Source: Kappaphycus alvarezii (Eukaryota > Rhodophyta > Florideophyceae > Gigartinales > Solieriaceae). Taken from it: DNA of 64,000 bases. Below, piece by piece: positions 22,511 through 33,361 of this stretch. The translations under genes were made by a program, and so were the position numbers. The notes under the pieces were generated by a model that saw nothing but the letters and a program-made list of their open reading frames with translations, was not told the DNA's origin and did not search any database. The stretch covers positions 305,065 through 369,064 of the forward strand of contig NADL03000089.1 in the NCBI GenBank assembly GCA_002205965.3, written 5' to 3'. Position 1 is the stretch's first letter. Every line of letters starts with the position of its first letter.

Positions 22511-22766
22511 TCAATGGCAGTCATCGGAGATAGTTATCGGGTACTAATACGGTAGGAACACAATTAAGTTGAGGAAAACGGCACCAATTCCTATATCCCT
22601 ATGCTCTGGTTGTAGATGATTTAGGGTCCCAAAGGTTGTAGATTTTTTTTGGTAGGGAGGTGTGCCTAACAGCTCCGACGTCACATACTTCATTTTGACT
22701 GGTGCATTTACAAACAGAACGGTACATTACACACACCGTCGTATATGTAGTGCCTTGCCACATTCT
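22511..22766. other. Short spacer, nothing recognised
   Basis: No motif or repeat recognised between non-LTR copy c and the 342-bp duplication. Confidence 0.5.
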
Positions 22767-23385
22767 GCTAGTCTCAAAAAAAGATGTAAGTCCACCGGGA
22801 TATACACATGGTTCCCTCTCGAGTGTTCATCTTCTCCTCCGTTCACAAACCATCAACAAGATCTACATCAATAAAAGAGCAAACAACGCCAGGACGTACG
22901 ATTTGAAGGTATTTTGCGTGACAGAGACAACTCAATCCAAGAACAATCCACATCCGCCTTTTCTTGTAAATCGTACCAAATCTGGCATGAATGAAGATCT
23001 TAACGATATCACGAGAGAGATTTTCCAAGCAGGCTCCAGCCAAACGAGCATACCAAGAACAAAGCGAGTAGATGTGTCCGAGAACGAAGTTTTCAGGTCT
23101 ATTCAATGTCGTCCTTTACAAGCATCTCCAGTCCGCGAGGTAGAACTCCGACCTCCAACATCAAAAACACAACTGAAAGTATTCCCAAAGCCCCAGAACA
23201 CATTCGAACCTACCAAAAATCTTCGGGCTTTTCATGTATGTGTAGAGAAAGTCAAAAGCCATAAAGATTTAAATGGAAAGGAGCCTCAGGGCCAAACGGA
23301 AAACAACTCTCAAGAATTTGTGGAGGGCACACAAACTCACACTACAGCACCTGATGTCGCGTCAGTTACCCCTACGGAAAAGTAG
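22702..23385 (+). CDS. Hypothetical protein overlapping the 342-bp repeat
   Basis: An open frame of 227 codons. A more likely start is the ATG at 22987 (MNEDLNDITREIFQAGSSQT), which gives about 132 residues that are hydrophilic and rich in Thr, Gln, Lys and Pro. The second repeat unit reuses the same N-terminus with a different C-terminus (ending at 24334), so the duplication created two proteins sharing a start. No domain recognised. It may be an accessory ORF of the nearby Crypton-like recombinase element, inferred from proximity only. Confidence 0.4.
   Translation: MHLQTERYITHTVVYVVPCHILLVSKKDVSPPGYTHGSLSSVHLLLRSQTINKIYINKRANNARTYDLKVFCVTETTQSKNNPHPPFLVNRTKSGMNEDLNDITREIFQAGSSQTSIPRTKRVDVSENEVFRSIQCRPLQASPVREVELRPPTSKTQLKVFPKPQNTFEPTKNLRAFHVCVEKVKSHKDLNGKEPQGQTENNSQEFVEGTQTHTTAPDVASVTPTEK
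22767..23108 (+). repeat. 342-bp exact direct repeat, unit 1
   Basis: Identical by eye to 23902-24243, at a constant offset of 1135 bp with no indel. It begins GCTAGTCTCAAAAAAAGATG and ends TTTTCAGGTCTATTCAATG. It contains the open frame encoding MNEDLNDITREIFQAGSSQT. Confidence 0.92.
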
Positions 23386-23418
23386 TTTCAATTTAGTTTA
23401 GTTGTACAACAAGAATCT

Positions 23419-23847
23419 TTGGAGTATGGCGACACAGGTTTCTCACAAGAGATGGCTCAGGCGGGCAATCAGATGGGCAATTTATCAGAGTCCTCAATGG
23501 ACAATTGCAAATTAGATGATGTTGATCGTGAAATTGCGGATTCGAAGATAAGAGCATTACTTCCGGACCATAATTCGACTTTGAATCAAGATTCAAGGGT
23601 GACAGCGTCGTCCAGTGCTCTTTGTGAAGATTTACACAGTCGATTATTTCATGAATTTGACGACGAGAGATACACTCGGTGCGTCTGGGAGGATGTTCTA
23701 GAAGAAGACAACAGAGTGTTGAAAGAACCTGTGACTGATGCGAAGGTAGAAACTAGGGCTCTCGCTCAACAGCAGGGTGGATTGCAAGACTGGGACTATG
23801 AAAATCCCTTCCGGGATGTGATCGTATCGATCGACGATGTTAACTAG
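23419..23847 (+). CDS. Hypothetical acidic protein
   Basis: An open frame of 142 codons that first uses a non-ATG codon. The first ATG is at 23425 or later (MAQAGNQMGNLSESSMDNC). The composition is Asp/Glu-rich with LCEDLHSRLFHEFDDERYTR near the centre. It lies between the two 342-bp repeat units. No homologue recognised, and it could be a further exon of the preceding frame. Confidence 0.35.
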   Translation: MEYGDTGFSQEMAQAGNQMGNLSESSMDNCKLDDVDREIADSKIRALLPDHNSTLNQDSRVTASSSALCEDLHSRLFHEFDDERYTRCVWEDVLEEDNRVLKEPVTDAKVETRALAQQQGGLQDWDYENPFRDVIVSIDDVN

Positions 23848-23901
23848 AATCTGGAAAAGCGTTTTGTAATGGAGGCCAACACTGTGTTGGATAACGTAAT
23901 C

Positions 23902-24243
23902 GCTAGTCTCAAAAAAAGATGTAAGTCCACCGGGATATACACATGGTTCCCTCTCGAGTGTTCATCTTCTCCTCCGTTCACAAACCATCAACAAGATCTA
24001 CATCAATAAAAGAGCAAACAACGCCAGGACGTACGATTTGAAGGTATTTTGCGTGACAGAGACAACTCAATCCAAGAACAATCCACATCCGCCTTTTCTT
24101 GTAAATCGTACCAAATCTGGCATGAATGAAGATCTTAACGATATCACGAGAGAGATTTTCCAAGCAGGCTCCAGCCAAACGAGCATACCAAGAACAAAGC
24201 GAGTAGATGTGTCCGAGAACGAAGTTTTCAGGTCTATTCAATG
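23902..24243 (+). repeat. 342-bp exact direct repeat, unit 2
   Basis: Second member of the exact duplication. After its end the coding frame continues as WKNSGQKRTFSRIQQLMKIL and stops at 24334. Confidence 0.92.
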
Positions 24244-24334
24244 GAAAAATTCGGGTCAAAAGAGGACTTTTTCAAGGATACAGCAACTCATGAAAATTCT
24301 TCTCAGCTTTGGACCGAACTCTCTTGCAAATTAA

Positions 24335-24763
24335 ATGAGTGATGAGGATGATGGTTGGAAATATGCTTTGAAAATGTTCCATCAGAGGTATGGCCGAGAT
24401 GGTAAGGCAGCTTGTCTGGGCAGTATTCTAAGCAGGTGTAGTAGACGGGGAGAAATTATTGATAAAGTTCGAATATCATTGTTCGGAAACACGGGCGGGA
24501 TCAGCGACGTTCGCTAGCGCCTCCTCGAGAGTGAGTGGCGTAGCACCAGGTGCCGGCGTGATGTGGGGCAGATCAGGGGAAGGGGCAGAGACGAGGCTAG
24601 TGGACATGGGGGCGGCCGGAGAGATGGCAGCCGCGCCGCGTACGTCATGCCCGGGGCAAGGGAAGACATTAAGGTCAAGATCGGAAGGTAGTCAGTCGGA
24701 GTACACTCTAGAAAATGAACGAGTAAATACCATCCTGAGCTGCACCCAGCACCACAGTCTCAA
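24335..24763 (+). other. Short open frames before the non-LTR copy d
   Basis: Frame 24335-24517 (MSDEDDGWKYALKMFHQRYG...) looks protein-like and may be a broken continuation of the preceding hypothetical gene. From about 24.52 kb the sequence becomes GC-rich, consistent with the start of the non-LTR fragment. Confidence 0.35.
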
Positions 24764-25601
24764 GTGATAGCCATTGAAGCGAGAGACCTCCCGCTCCCAA
24801 TGGAAATCTCGGAGGAGGTAGTTATACGCGCTTTCCGACGCCTGAACTCAAACTCGGCGCCGAGCAGTGACAGAATGTCCCCGCGGCTTCATCGATTGCT
24901 GACCAATACAACGGTGAGTCCCGAAACAGGGGTGACAGGCATCTCGGTGCTAACTGCGGTTCTGACGAGACTAGCCCAGGGGGACCTCCCAGACGACACA
25001 ATCCCCCTGATCTCCTCTGCCACACTGCTGCCCATCCAGCCTCGGCCAGATAAGATCCTCCCTATTGCTATTGGAACGGGGCTTGCGACGACTGGTAACC
25101 AAGGTACTTCTACCACAGGCACTGGAAGACACGGGGGAGTACCTCGCACCCCTCAAAATGGCCAATGGGGTGCCTTGCGAACTGAATTAAATTGTGCACG
25201 ATGTACGGAAACTGGTCGAACGCCAAGGCGACGAGGACGAGTACGCACTAGTGTCCGTAGATGCACATGATGCGGTCGAACGGGCCACCCTGGAGCACAA
25301 CTCCTACGCCCCCCCTTGCCGGTCCGAGGAAATCGAGCTGCGGCCCCTCGCAATCGATGTTTATGGCCAGATCGACATCTCCGACCTCCACCTCCTGCAG
25401 AACATCGCCAACTGCACCGCTCCTAGGCGGGAAAAGCCTGCCTTCACGGAGTTTCGCGCCCTTCTAGCAACGGTGTTATCATTCGTGCAGCGTTACACTG
25501 CCGTCACCATCAACCAGCGCAAATTCTGCGCGGTTGAGCCCCAATGCATCCAGCCAGGGCCGTTCGGTCCGCTCGTACTGCTTTTTAAAAATAAACGGTA
25601 A
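24764..25601 (+). mobile_element. Non-LTR retrotransposon fragment with internal deletion (copy d)
   Basis: PMEISEEVVIRAFRRLNSNS and SDRMSPRLHRLL are the RT N-terminal fingers. ARLAQGDLPDDT-like sequence (TRLAQGDLPDDT) and RPDKILPIAIGTGL follow. After a frameshift near 25.13 kb, APLKMANGVPCEL, VHDVRKLVERQ and ALVSVDAHDAVERA correspond to RT motif A. The frame then jumps to the C-terminal region LRPLAIDVYGQID. The YxDD palm and zinc region are missing. The deletion is similar in kind to copy c. Confidence 0.8.
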
Positions 25602-25756
25602 CCATTCCCCCGTAAGGGTATTGACAGTTCGACGTCACATCTGGCCCTCACCACAGACACAACCCAAGCATGACCAACGCCCGCAAAGGAAGAGTGAATA
25701 AAGGAATCCAACTCTAGGAATCCCACCTCCCGCTCAGAGACAGGCATGACATTCTA
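25602..25756. other. Spacer before the recombinase ORF
   Basis: Short GC-mixed sequence without a trusted feature. It may hold the 5' end of the recombinase transcript. Confidence 0.4.
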
Positions 25757-26929
25757 GTGTCAGCTTCAAGTCGTGCAACTGCGTCGAACGTTAATAGGGC
25801 ACGAATACAGAAATTTGCCAATCGGCACAACTTCTCTGACCCGGTGCGTGTGACGAACCATTCATCGGTTCTGGTACTCAACCTTCTTGCTGAGTACTGC
25901 CGATTTGGCGAGGAAAATTCCTTGAAGAATGACTCCAAGGGGGCTCTAATTCAAGGACTACGCATCGTCTATCAAGAAATTGGACATTTTCAGGCCTGGA
26001 ATGTGGACGATGAAATACAAAAAGCGAAAGGAAATCCTTTGGTTTCTAATCCAGATATACAAGATTTGCGAGCACATCGAGTACATTTGTCCCGGTATGG
26101 AGCTATAACATTAAAAGCAAGGCCGATAACTGCTTCTCAGATTTGTTCTCATGCTGAGATGTTTTGGTACGGTTCTTCCCGAGCAAAAAATGGGATTGAT
26201 TGCCGTGACAGTCAGCTGCACGCTATCATGCTTCTTGGATTGAATCTTGGTCTCAGTTTTGATGAAATATCAAAGCTTCACACAAATCATGTTCCGATGG
26301 ACTGTGGAAAGATTGTATTAGCTTTGAATGTCACCATAAAAAATTCTACAGTTCAACGAGACTATGTTTTTCGTGAATGGCCTGGGAATGCTGAACTGAG
26401 GTACGCGATTTTAATAGATCCATTTACTACTATTTACACATGGCTGTTAGAGCGAGGAGGAGTACCTGGTCCTTTGTTCTGTGATATTTGAAAAAAACGC
26501 GGTGGTTTGGTTATAAATCCGGTTACGACTTTAAGTCCGAAGAAGTTTGCTGATTTTCTTCGCAAGCGAGTACTGGAACTAGGAGTGGGTCCTGCATATG
26601 TCAAGATATACACAGGACACTCTCTGAAGAGGGGGTGGGTACAGTTCTACAGGTCTCCTGGTCTAGGAGATGAACAAATTATGGAGATAACACAAATGAA
26701 GGGCTTTCAGGTCTACTCACACTACTGCGCTTTGTACAACGAATGTGCTCCACAAGGTATACCAAGATTTAGGAGCGCGTCCGGATACATTGATCACGCA
26801 AAGATAATCGCCACGGAACTTGATTGTGTCATGGATGAGGAAAAACTCGTTGATTATGAACAAGAGATTCATGGACTTACCGAAGGTGTCCCTAGTGAAG
26901 TAACTCCTCTTGAGAACGTTAGAAATTAG
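25757..26929 (+). pseudogene. Crypton-like tyrosine recombinase, one in-frame stop
   Basis: A single frame of 390 codons with one TGA at 26489-26491. The N-terminal half has ALIQGLRIVYQEIGHF, a core-binding-like helical domain. The catalytic-like half starts HAIMLLGLNLGLSFDEISKL, the place of the first catalytic Arg box, where Ser stands in for Arg. The second box, YTGHSLKRGWVQFYR, aligns with HSLRRG-type motifs but has Lys at the HxxR arginine. QMKGFQVYSHYC offers a Tyr nucleophile. Such recombinases, alone, define Crypton DNA transposons. The two missing arginines plus the stop suggest an inactive copy, unless the stop is read through or the protein has a new role. Confidence 0.6.
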
Positions 26930-27044
26930 TCTATATGCTGCAGTTACTCTAATCAGTAAAGCCACATTCTTGTGTCCGCTTAGCACATTGAAGTTGAATC
27001 CTTTTATTTAATGGTGGGGGAGTCATGGGAAGTTTCAATTGCAT

Positions 27045-28465
27045 TTAGTTACGTAGAGCGATCTCAGAGACACCACAAACTAATTGATTGGCCTTGGAGC
27101 GTGTGTTCGATATAAATGGGGAGACGATGGTGATATCGCACGCGAGGAGACGGGAGTCGGACGAGGAGGGCGAGGATGAGGGCTGCAGGAGAATGTCCGC
27201 ATACCGATGCTCGGTGCCCGGTGCCCGGGACGACGAGGGGACCCTCGAACTCGCATTCGCGTCCAGAAGCGCGGAGTGCGTGGAATGCAATCGCGTTGCG
27301 GACCAAGTTGTGACAGTGGAGTGCCGAAATCAGACGCGCAGAGGTCAGCAGCGTGATCTCCGAAGACATCCATCGGTCTGCGGCAGTGGTGGCAGGTGAG
27401 TGGCTGGCTCTCGAGGAAGACAGGGAGGCCTAAGTGGCGTTTAGGCATCACTGTCCAGTGGGTGGCGGGCATCGTGGTAGTGTTGGTGGGGTGGGCGGTA
27501 AGGAGGGCACCGGCAGGGCTGTTGCGTAAGGCGAGCCCGCGAATGCGGAGGTGTATGTCCGCGTCACAGTGTTGGGATGGTGAGGGAGTGGCATTCCAGT
27601 CATCGTCCTTCCAGTGGGCCCGGGCCGTGGCGTCCTGCTGCTCCCTGTGTAGGATGGAGAAAGTACTAGTGGGTGAGGCAGCAATGACATTGGGGGCGTA
27701 GGGACCAAGATCCGGGGATGAAGGTTAGCCGGGGACCGTGGCGAGGAAAGATCGGAGAGGCGGTTTGGTTTGTGCCAGGTGGGAACCGGGGGCACCACTG
27801 CGTGGGTGCCGGAGCAGCCGGGAGTTGCGCGGTGTAGAGTACCGAGCGGTGCGTGCTCGGCCAGGGGCCGAATCAATGATACTAGCGGCAGTGGCGGCTC
27901 GAGAGGGGTGAACAGCGGAGAAACCTTGGCCACCCTGCCGTATGGGGAGGCAAGCCTGGACCCTCGCTTGGTCAGTGAGTGGGACTCCGTTCAAGGAATC
28001 GTAGGAGGTCCGTTGAAGTCCGTCAAATTGAAGGGCAGCTCTCGGAGAGTGCTGCGAGTCAGCCAAACGGAAAGCGTGTGCCACGAGGCAGGCCGAGGCG
28101 CAAAAGCGATGCATGTGAAAGCGTGTACGCGGGTCGCGCACGCCATGCAGCAGGTGGAGGGTGTTCGGACAAGCCTCGACTTTGGCTTGCACGAATGAAT
28201 TGGTGAAGTGAAAGTCCCCGGGAGTGGCACCTTATAGTTCGAAGCCTTCATTTGTGCATTCTTCAAGGGGGAAGTCGTGGCGGAAGGCGATGCGGGCGGG
28301 GGTAGGGGTGGAAGGCCAGAAGGTCCGGGTATTGCCTAGATATGGCGTGGGCGGAGAAGGCCTCGGACCAGAGGGCAGCCTATTGAGCGTCATTACGGGC
28401 ACGAGGTGTAGAGGAGCATCGAAGAAGGCGTGGATGATGGTAGGTAGGTAGGGCTTTTGCACGTG
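27045..28465 (-). mobile_element. Non-LTR retrotransposon 3' half (copy e)
   Basis: Minus strand, GC-rich. GVRDPRTRFHMHRFCASACL and ACLPIRQGGQGFSAVHPSRA match IGDTRILFHLHRVFVSACKR and LPLRHGCHGFASVATLNLAV of copy b. The zinc region WTVMPKRHLGLPVF, TCHHCRRPMDVFGDHAA follows, then in other frames CHNLVRNAIAFHALRASG, RYADILLQP and LACDITIVSPF, the usual HNxVR, RPADV and DVTVxxP boxes. At least three frameshifts. It is the most complete C-terminal half in the window. Confidence 0.85.
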
Positions 28466-29171
28466 GGTAACAGCCGAGCGACCAACGCAAAGGATTCTGA
28501 CGTGGAGCGGTAGGCGAAGACGGGCGATGGCTGATCTGCTAAGGAGGAGGTGTCGCCCGCCGGCGTGGGTGGTGAAGGCGACCGTGGAGTCTAGAGAGGG
28601 TCCAACGGCAACTAAGGAAATGCGCGGGCGGGGGTGGGCTGGGGCGACCAGTGCGGGGATTAAGGGGACAAATCTTCCCCACAGACTGGTAAACCAGCTG
28701 AAGATGGTGGGAGAGTTGGGGACAAGGGAGGTTGGGGGCGGGGGTACTGGAGGAGGGCCACAGAGGGTGGCTTGTAGCAGACTTGGCGAGGATCGGCCGG
28801 CTCGCCTGCGGCGGTGGGTGGAGGCCTACGGACCACATCGGCCCAAGTGCGGGGGGGGGGCAGGCAAGTGAGTTGCACCACCCGCCGCTGGCGAGGCGAA
28901 GGCGGAAGGAGGGGAGGGAGGCGCGCGAGGAGCGGGAGACATGTCGATGTCCGTCATCTTTATCAAAGTAGTTTTCTTCGACTCAAGTAGATGTCAATTG
29001 GCTGCTACAATCGTTGCCATGAAATCAGCCGGTCGGTTTCCACGCTCGGGGCTTACAGCATTACTCCACCTCAGTCGTAATGGTTATTCGAAATAACCTC
29101 ACGAACCTACAGAATACTTTTCCTTATGTACCGTACGTACTGTACTGGACCTACTTTACATCGCGTCCTAT
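28466..29171. other. GC-rich region, possible further retroelement debris
   Basis: 28.47-28.92 kb is GC-rich like copy e and may be its eroded RT palm, but no YxDD or other motif was found. 28.95-29.17 kb holds nothing recognised. Confidence 0.4.
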
Positions 29172-29384
29172 ATGGTGCTGTCAACTCGAAGGGTCTGTGC
29201 ACTTACTGCAACCACAACGATATCCTCCTTTTTTCCCGTCGGGATTGATATCTATGGCGCCTTCGGCGACGACGGCAAGGGTTTTTTCCGCCGCCTTGCT
29301 TCCTTCGCTGCTTCCCGTCGCGGTTCCTTCCCTCAACAGGAGCTCCGTGACTTCGTTACCCGTTTGCGTTTAGTCTCCAAATAA
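29172..29384 (+). mobile_element. Non-LTR retrotransposon terminal fragment (copy f)
   Basis: PVGIDIYGAFGDDGKGFFRR and LASFAASRRGSFP match the FxPxAxExxGxxxxxxxxFxxxLA terminal motif of this family (compare LRPLAIDVYGQID in copy d). Only the last 70 codons remain. The frame stops at 29384. Confidence 0.55.
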
Positions 29385-29528
29385 TGTATCCGAATTTGGT
29401 CCTCTTCTAGATTTTTTTTCGTGTGCAAATTTAGCGCACATCACGCCCTCCCGATCAAGACGATCGTCCCTGCTCGTCTTCATTGCTCCTGCTGATCTTC
29501 TGGTAGCTCTATCTATTCATCAGGGAGA

Positions 29529-30569
29529 CTATATGATTGACTGAAAGGATAGAGCAATAATTTCCAGATTTCCAGTATGGTGGGAGAGTGTGTACCGTGC
29601 GATGACCGGCTCTGTTCCTTGGTCGAGAGTTTCATATATCCTGCGTATGGTCTCATAGTGGTCTCTAATGAGCTCTTCTTGTTTCTCTTCTCCAAACCTT
29701 CCAAATGTTAGATAGTAGATGTAGTATGCGAAATTTTCTGGCAACGGGTCCAGAAACATGTATCTGAAGGAGAAAAAAACTCGAAAAATAAGGACTGAGT
29801 CCTCACGAGTAAGGTGAGCCCGTTGAATGCTTTAGAAGCACATGCAAATACTAATCGCAAAAATGGAAATTACGTCTGCTTCTCGAGGGTCTTCCGTTAT
29901 TTCGCGAAGCAAACGTCTAATTGGTAGCCGTCCAATAATTAAGGAGGCATGGTTTCCACCTGGGAGACTAGGCGGTGTTTGAGGTGATCTCCTTGGTGAT
30001 CTTCCTCGTTGCTCTCGACGCCTCGCCCTTTTCGATGATCCGCCCTGATTACTGGATGGTCCTGCTCCTATCATCATGACCGTCTCGGGAGGATCTTGGT
30101 CTTCAGTTGAGCTCTTGTTCCTTGGCGCAGAAACTTAAGGTTCCCATAGGGGATATGGGAGCAGTCGATATTCCATGTCAGGGGGTAAGATGTCACCTCT
30201 CAGTTGCATATCTTGTTTGTTCTTGAGAAATACGTAAATCTGGCGGATAATGTTCAGATATGTTTGCGAAAAGTCTCCGATAGCTTCCATACCTCTATAG
30301 AGTAATGATATATGACTCCAAAACTCTGGACCTGCTTCCGTGAACCTTCCGTTTTGGAATGAAATAGAACTCTGATATAGTCGGAAATCTTCTCCAGGCA
30401 GCAATGGGCCGTTCAAGGTAAGAAAACATAGGCATAAATTAGTGTAAAAATGGATGATTACGTGGAGTTCGTAGTAGTCCCGCGTAATCGAGATGATCCA
30501 TTCCCAGGCTATTTTTACTCCCATAGGAATCATTCTATAGTTAAAGATGAGTATGCCTGGTGGTTGCAC
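29529..30569 (-). pseudogene. ORFs downstream of gypsy integrase, unknown
   Basis: One frame is open from 30569 to 29832 except for a TAA at 30135-30137. It encodes GPLLPGEDFRLYQSSIS, PEFWSHISLLYRGMEAIG, then a basic Ser/Arg stretch (RARRREQRGRSPRRSPQT). A further ORF at 29759-29529 (MFLDPLPENFAYYIYYLTFG) looks protein-like. A GTAATT...TCCTTCAG intron (29764-29873) could join them, but the phases differ by one base, so I do not assert it. No domain is recognised. It could be a degraded gene next to the element or a third ORF of the element. Confidence 0.35.
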
Positions 30570-30767
30570 ACAGTCCTGTGTGAGAAGGAAATCTTCAGGG
30601 CTCTGATGGTAAGGGACAGACGACGTATGATGGCCCTCCTTGATCTTTCCCTGAGCTTGAACAGAGCTTATGTGCGGGTGTCTTTCCTCCGTGATGATGC
30701 AAGGGTTCGAGTACTTTGTTTTGGAAGGCCAGCCACTTCACAGCCTGCTGTATTGCTTTTCCGTGTA

Positions 30768-32250
30768 CTACAAGTACTTCAGAGCCGACTGAAAAGTTTG
30801 GACTGGAGGCTCTTCATCCTTATTTCTTGTCTGTGTTAGCGCGCTGTGATCTCCAGCCTTCTTGTGGCCAGTATTCGACTCTACTCTCTTCATCGATATA
30901 TTTGTTTCCATGTCTCTCTGTAACATTCTAGGAGCCCTTCCGTACATTAGCTCGAATGTGACCGTCCATTCTTCCTCTTCTTCGACGATAGCCGTATAAC
31001 ACTTTTGGTAAGGCATCTTCCCACTGGATTTCCCGACATAGTTTTCGATATTGCTCGTTTGATGGTTCCAACCATCCTCTCCGCTTTCCCGTTTGACATA
31101 GGAGCGTATGCGAGAACTGTCTTCAGCTGAATCCCTTTCTCTTCCAAAAACGAAGCAGTGAAGTTGCAGTAAAACAAAGGGCGTTATCCGAGATGATCCT
31201 TTTTGGAAGACCAAACGGTTCAATTATTTCTTTTTCGATGAATCTCAGGACCACCTCAGCATTGGCCTCCTCAACTGCAACTGCTATTGGCCATCCAGTA
31301 AGATGTTCCACCCCTATAAGGAGATATTTGTTTCCGGAAGAGGTTTCCTTGAATGGGCCGGCAAAGTCAATTGAGAAGGTTTCAAAGAGACCGGAAACTG
31401 GAAAGCTTAGAGTTGTCTTATACTTTCGTATCGGAGTGAATTTTTGACAGTTGTCGCAGCTTTTCACGAAATTATAGACGTCCTTATGGATACTGGGCCA
31501 CCAGAATCTTTTCGTAATGAATTTTTTGGTTGTTTCGAGATCCCAATGCCCTAACTCATCATGAAAAGTCCTCAAGATCTTCATTCTTTCTTTCAAAGGG
31601 GCCACTAGTCGAGGACCGGCTTTCGTGTGTCGGAAGAGTTTCCCATTCCACAATGTAAAAGCCTTTTGATTCCTGCGTACCCAATTTCTCTGTTCAAGAT
31701 CAACCTTTCTCATTTCTAGTCCGTCGAGTAATTTCATTAGTCCGTGATATATTAGCTTCGTACTAGTTACCGTTCGGCACTTGCACCTCGGCAAATCCGA
31801 CGATGTCTCGGAAGCTTTTTCATTTGGAATCAGTGGATCCCTCAAGCGGGATAGGTAATCGGCAGGCTGATTATTGCGTCCGGGCCTATACACAATTTCA
31901 AACCGATATTCTGCGAAAATGTCGAGCCATCGGGCCAAGCGGTGATGTACATCTTTCTTTTGGAATGCTGTCTTAAGTGCCTGGTGATCAGTTATCAAGA
32001 CAAATTTTTTGATTGATAAAAGGTACACGCGAAACTTTTTCAGTGCGAAGAAGAGAGCTAGTGCCTCTTTCTCGCAGACTGAGTATCTCTTTTCCCCATC
32101 GTTCAGAGTACGACTTGCGAATTGAACAGGGTGTAGTCTTCCGTTTTCATCTTTTTGGGACAAAACGGCACCCAAAGACCGTTCTGAGGCATCTGTCTCC
32201 ACAACAAATGGTCTCTTGAAATCTGGATACATGAGCACTGGGGGACACAT
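30768..32250 (-). pseudogene. Gypsy RNase H and integrase
   Basis: 32250-31123: FVVETDASERSLGAVLSQ, FASRTLNDGEKRYSVCEKEA and VLITDHQALKTAF are RNase H. FHDELGHWDL plus SCDNCQKF form the integrase zinc-binding region, ITKRFWWPSIHKDVYNF lies between them, and FSIDFAGPF and IISDNALCF carry the first two catalytic Asp. A frameshift at about 31.14 kb moves to frames with APMSNGKAERMVGTIKRAI (catalytic Glu) and TFELMYGRAPRML. All DDE residues are therefore preserved, but split by a frameshift. Integrase would insert the cDNA. Confidence 0.9.
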
Positions 32251-32267
32251 AGCTTATCTTTAAGCTC

Positions 32268-33288
32268 TCAAATGCAGTTTGCATTTCCTTGTTCCAGTAA
32301 AAATTTTCCGTTCTTCGTAGTGCTGGCATGTAACGGTGCTGCAGTCTTGGCGAAATCTTTGATAAATCTTCTGTAATATGAGGCCAGTCCTAAGAAGCTT
32401 CGAACCTCCGTCTTTGAAGCGGGCCTTGGTGCCAACTTGATTTTTTTCGTTTTCTCTGGATCCACTTTAATTCCCTCTTGATCGACGATATGACCGAGTA
32501 ATTGGATAGACGTTTTCGCAAAGAAGCATTTGCTTAACTTAATTTTCAGGCTGTACGATATTTCTCCACCACTGTCTTGACATGCGATATGTGCTGATCC
32601 AAGGTTTTTGAAATATCACATCATCATATACAATCATCGATATAAACTCTTGCAAATGGAAGTCCTTTCAAAACCTCGTTCATCATTCTTTGGAATGTAG
32701 CTGGGCATTCATGAGACCAAAAGGCATGACTTCGAACCTGAAGGTACCGGCTTTGCTGGTAAAAGTTGTTTTTTCCTTACATTTTTCATCCAATGGAATC
32801 TGCCAATAGCCAGTGTAAAGGTCAATTGAGGTGAAGTATCTCCCTTCCTTCAGGTCCTCGAGGATTTCCTCCATGTTTGGAATCAGAAATCGATCGGGTA
32901 TCATTCTTTGGTTCAATTGTCGGTAATCGACGGAAAAGCGAATTTTTTCATCCTTTTTTGGCGCTACCACAACTGGAAATGACCATGGGGATGAAACTGG
33001 CCGAATAATATCATTTTCCAGCATACCTCTAACATTCTCTGAGATAAATTGGTCATATTCTGGCGGTTGACGTCTAGGCCTGTGGTTAATTGGTTGAGGG
33101 TCGGTAAGTTCGAATGAATGAGTGACCAGTACACTTGCTTGTCTTAGATCTGCAACGCCCCATGCAATTACTTCGAAAGATGTTAACATGCCAGATATTT
33201 TTTCTGAGGCGGGAGCGGGAAGGTGCTGTACTTTTTCTCGACTTTCTGCCATCTTACGCTCTTCTTCTTCTTGATTCGTACCCTCCAC
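32268..33288 (-). pseudogene. Gypsy reverse transcriptase
   Basis: 33288-32683: FELTDPQPINHRPRRQPPEY, MLENDIIRPVSSPWSFPVVV, IRFSVDYRQLNQRMIPDRF, YFTSIDLYTGYWQIPLDEK and FEVMPFGLMNA. A frameshift follows, then ARVYIDD, which carries the catalytic YIDD. A short sequence after YIDD is duplicated and shifted. The thumb RSFLGLASYYRRFIKDFAKT is read at 32465-32268. Sequence quality is high, so inactivation is recent. Confidence 0.9.
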
Positions 33289-33361
33289 ATTTTGAAGGAC
33301 CTCTTACGGAATCCTCATATCGTCAGATATGGATTTCGACATATTCTTATTCTCTTTGCAG

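Noticed and set aside
21704-22533. Plus-strand ORFs of 93-169 codons
   Set aside because: Antisense shadows of the non-LTR copy c on the minus strand.
29764-29873. Intron with GTAATT donor and TCCTTCAG acceptor on the minus strand
   Set aside because: The splice sites look good but joining the flanking frames leaves a one-base phase error, so it is not annotated.
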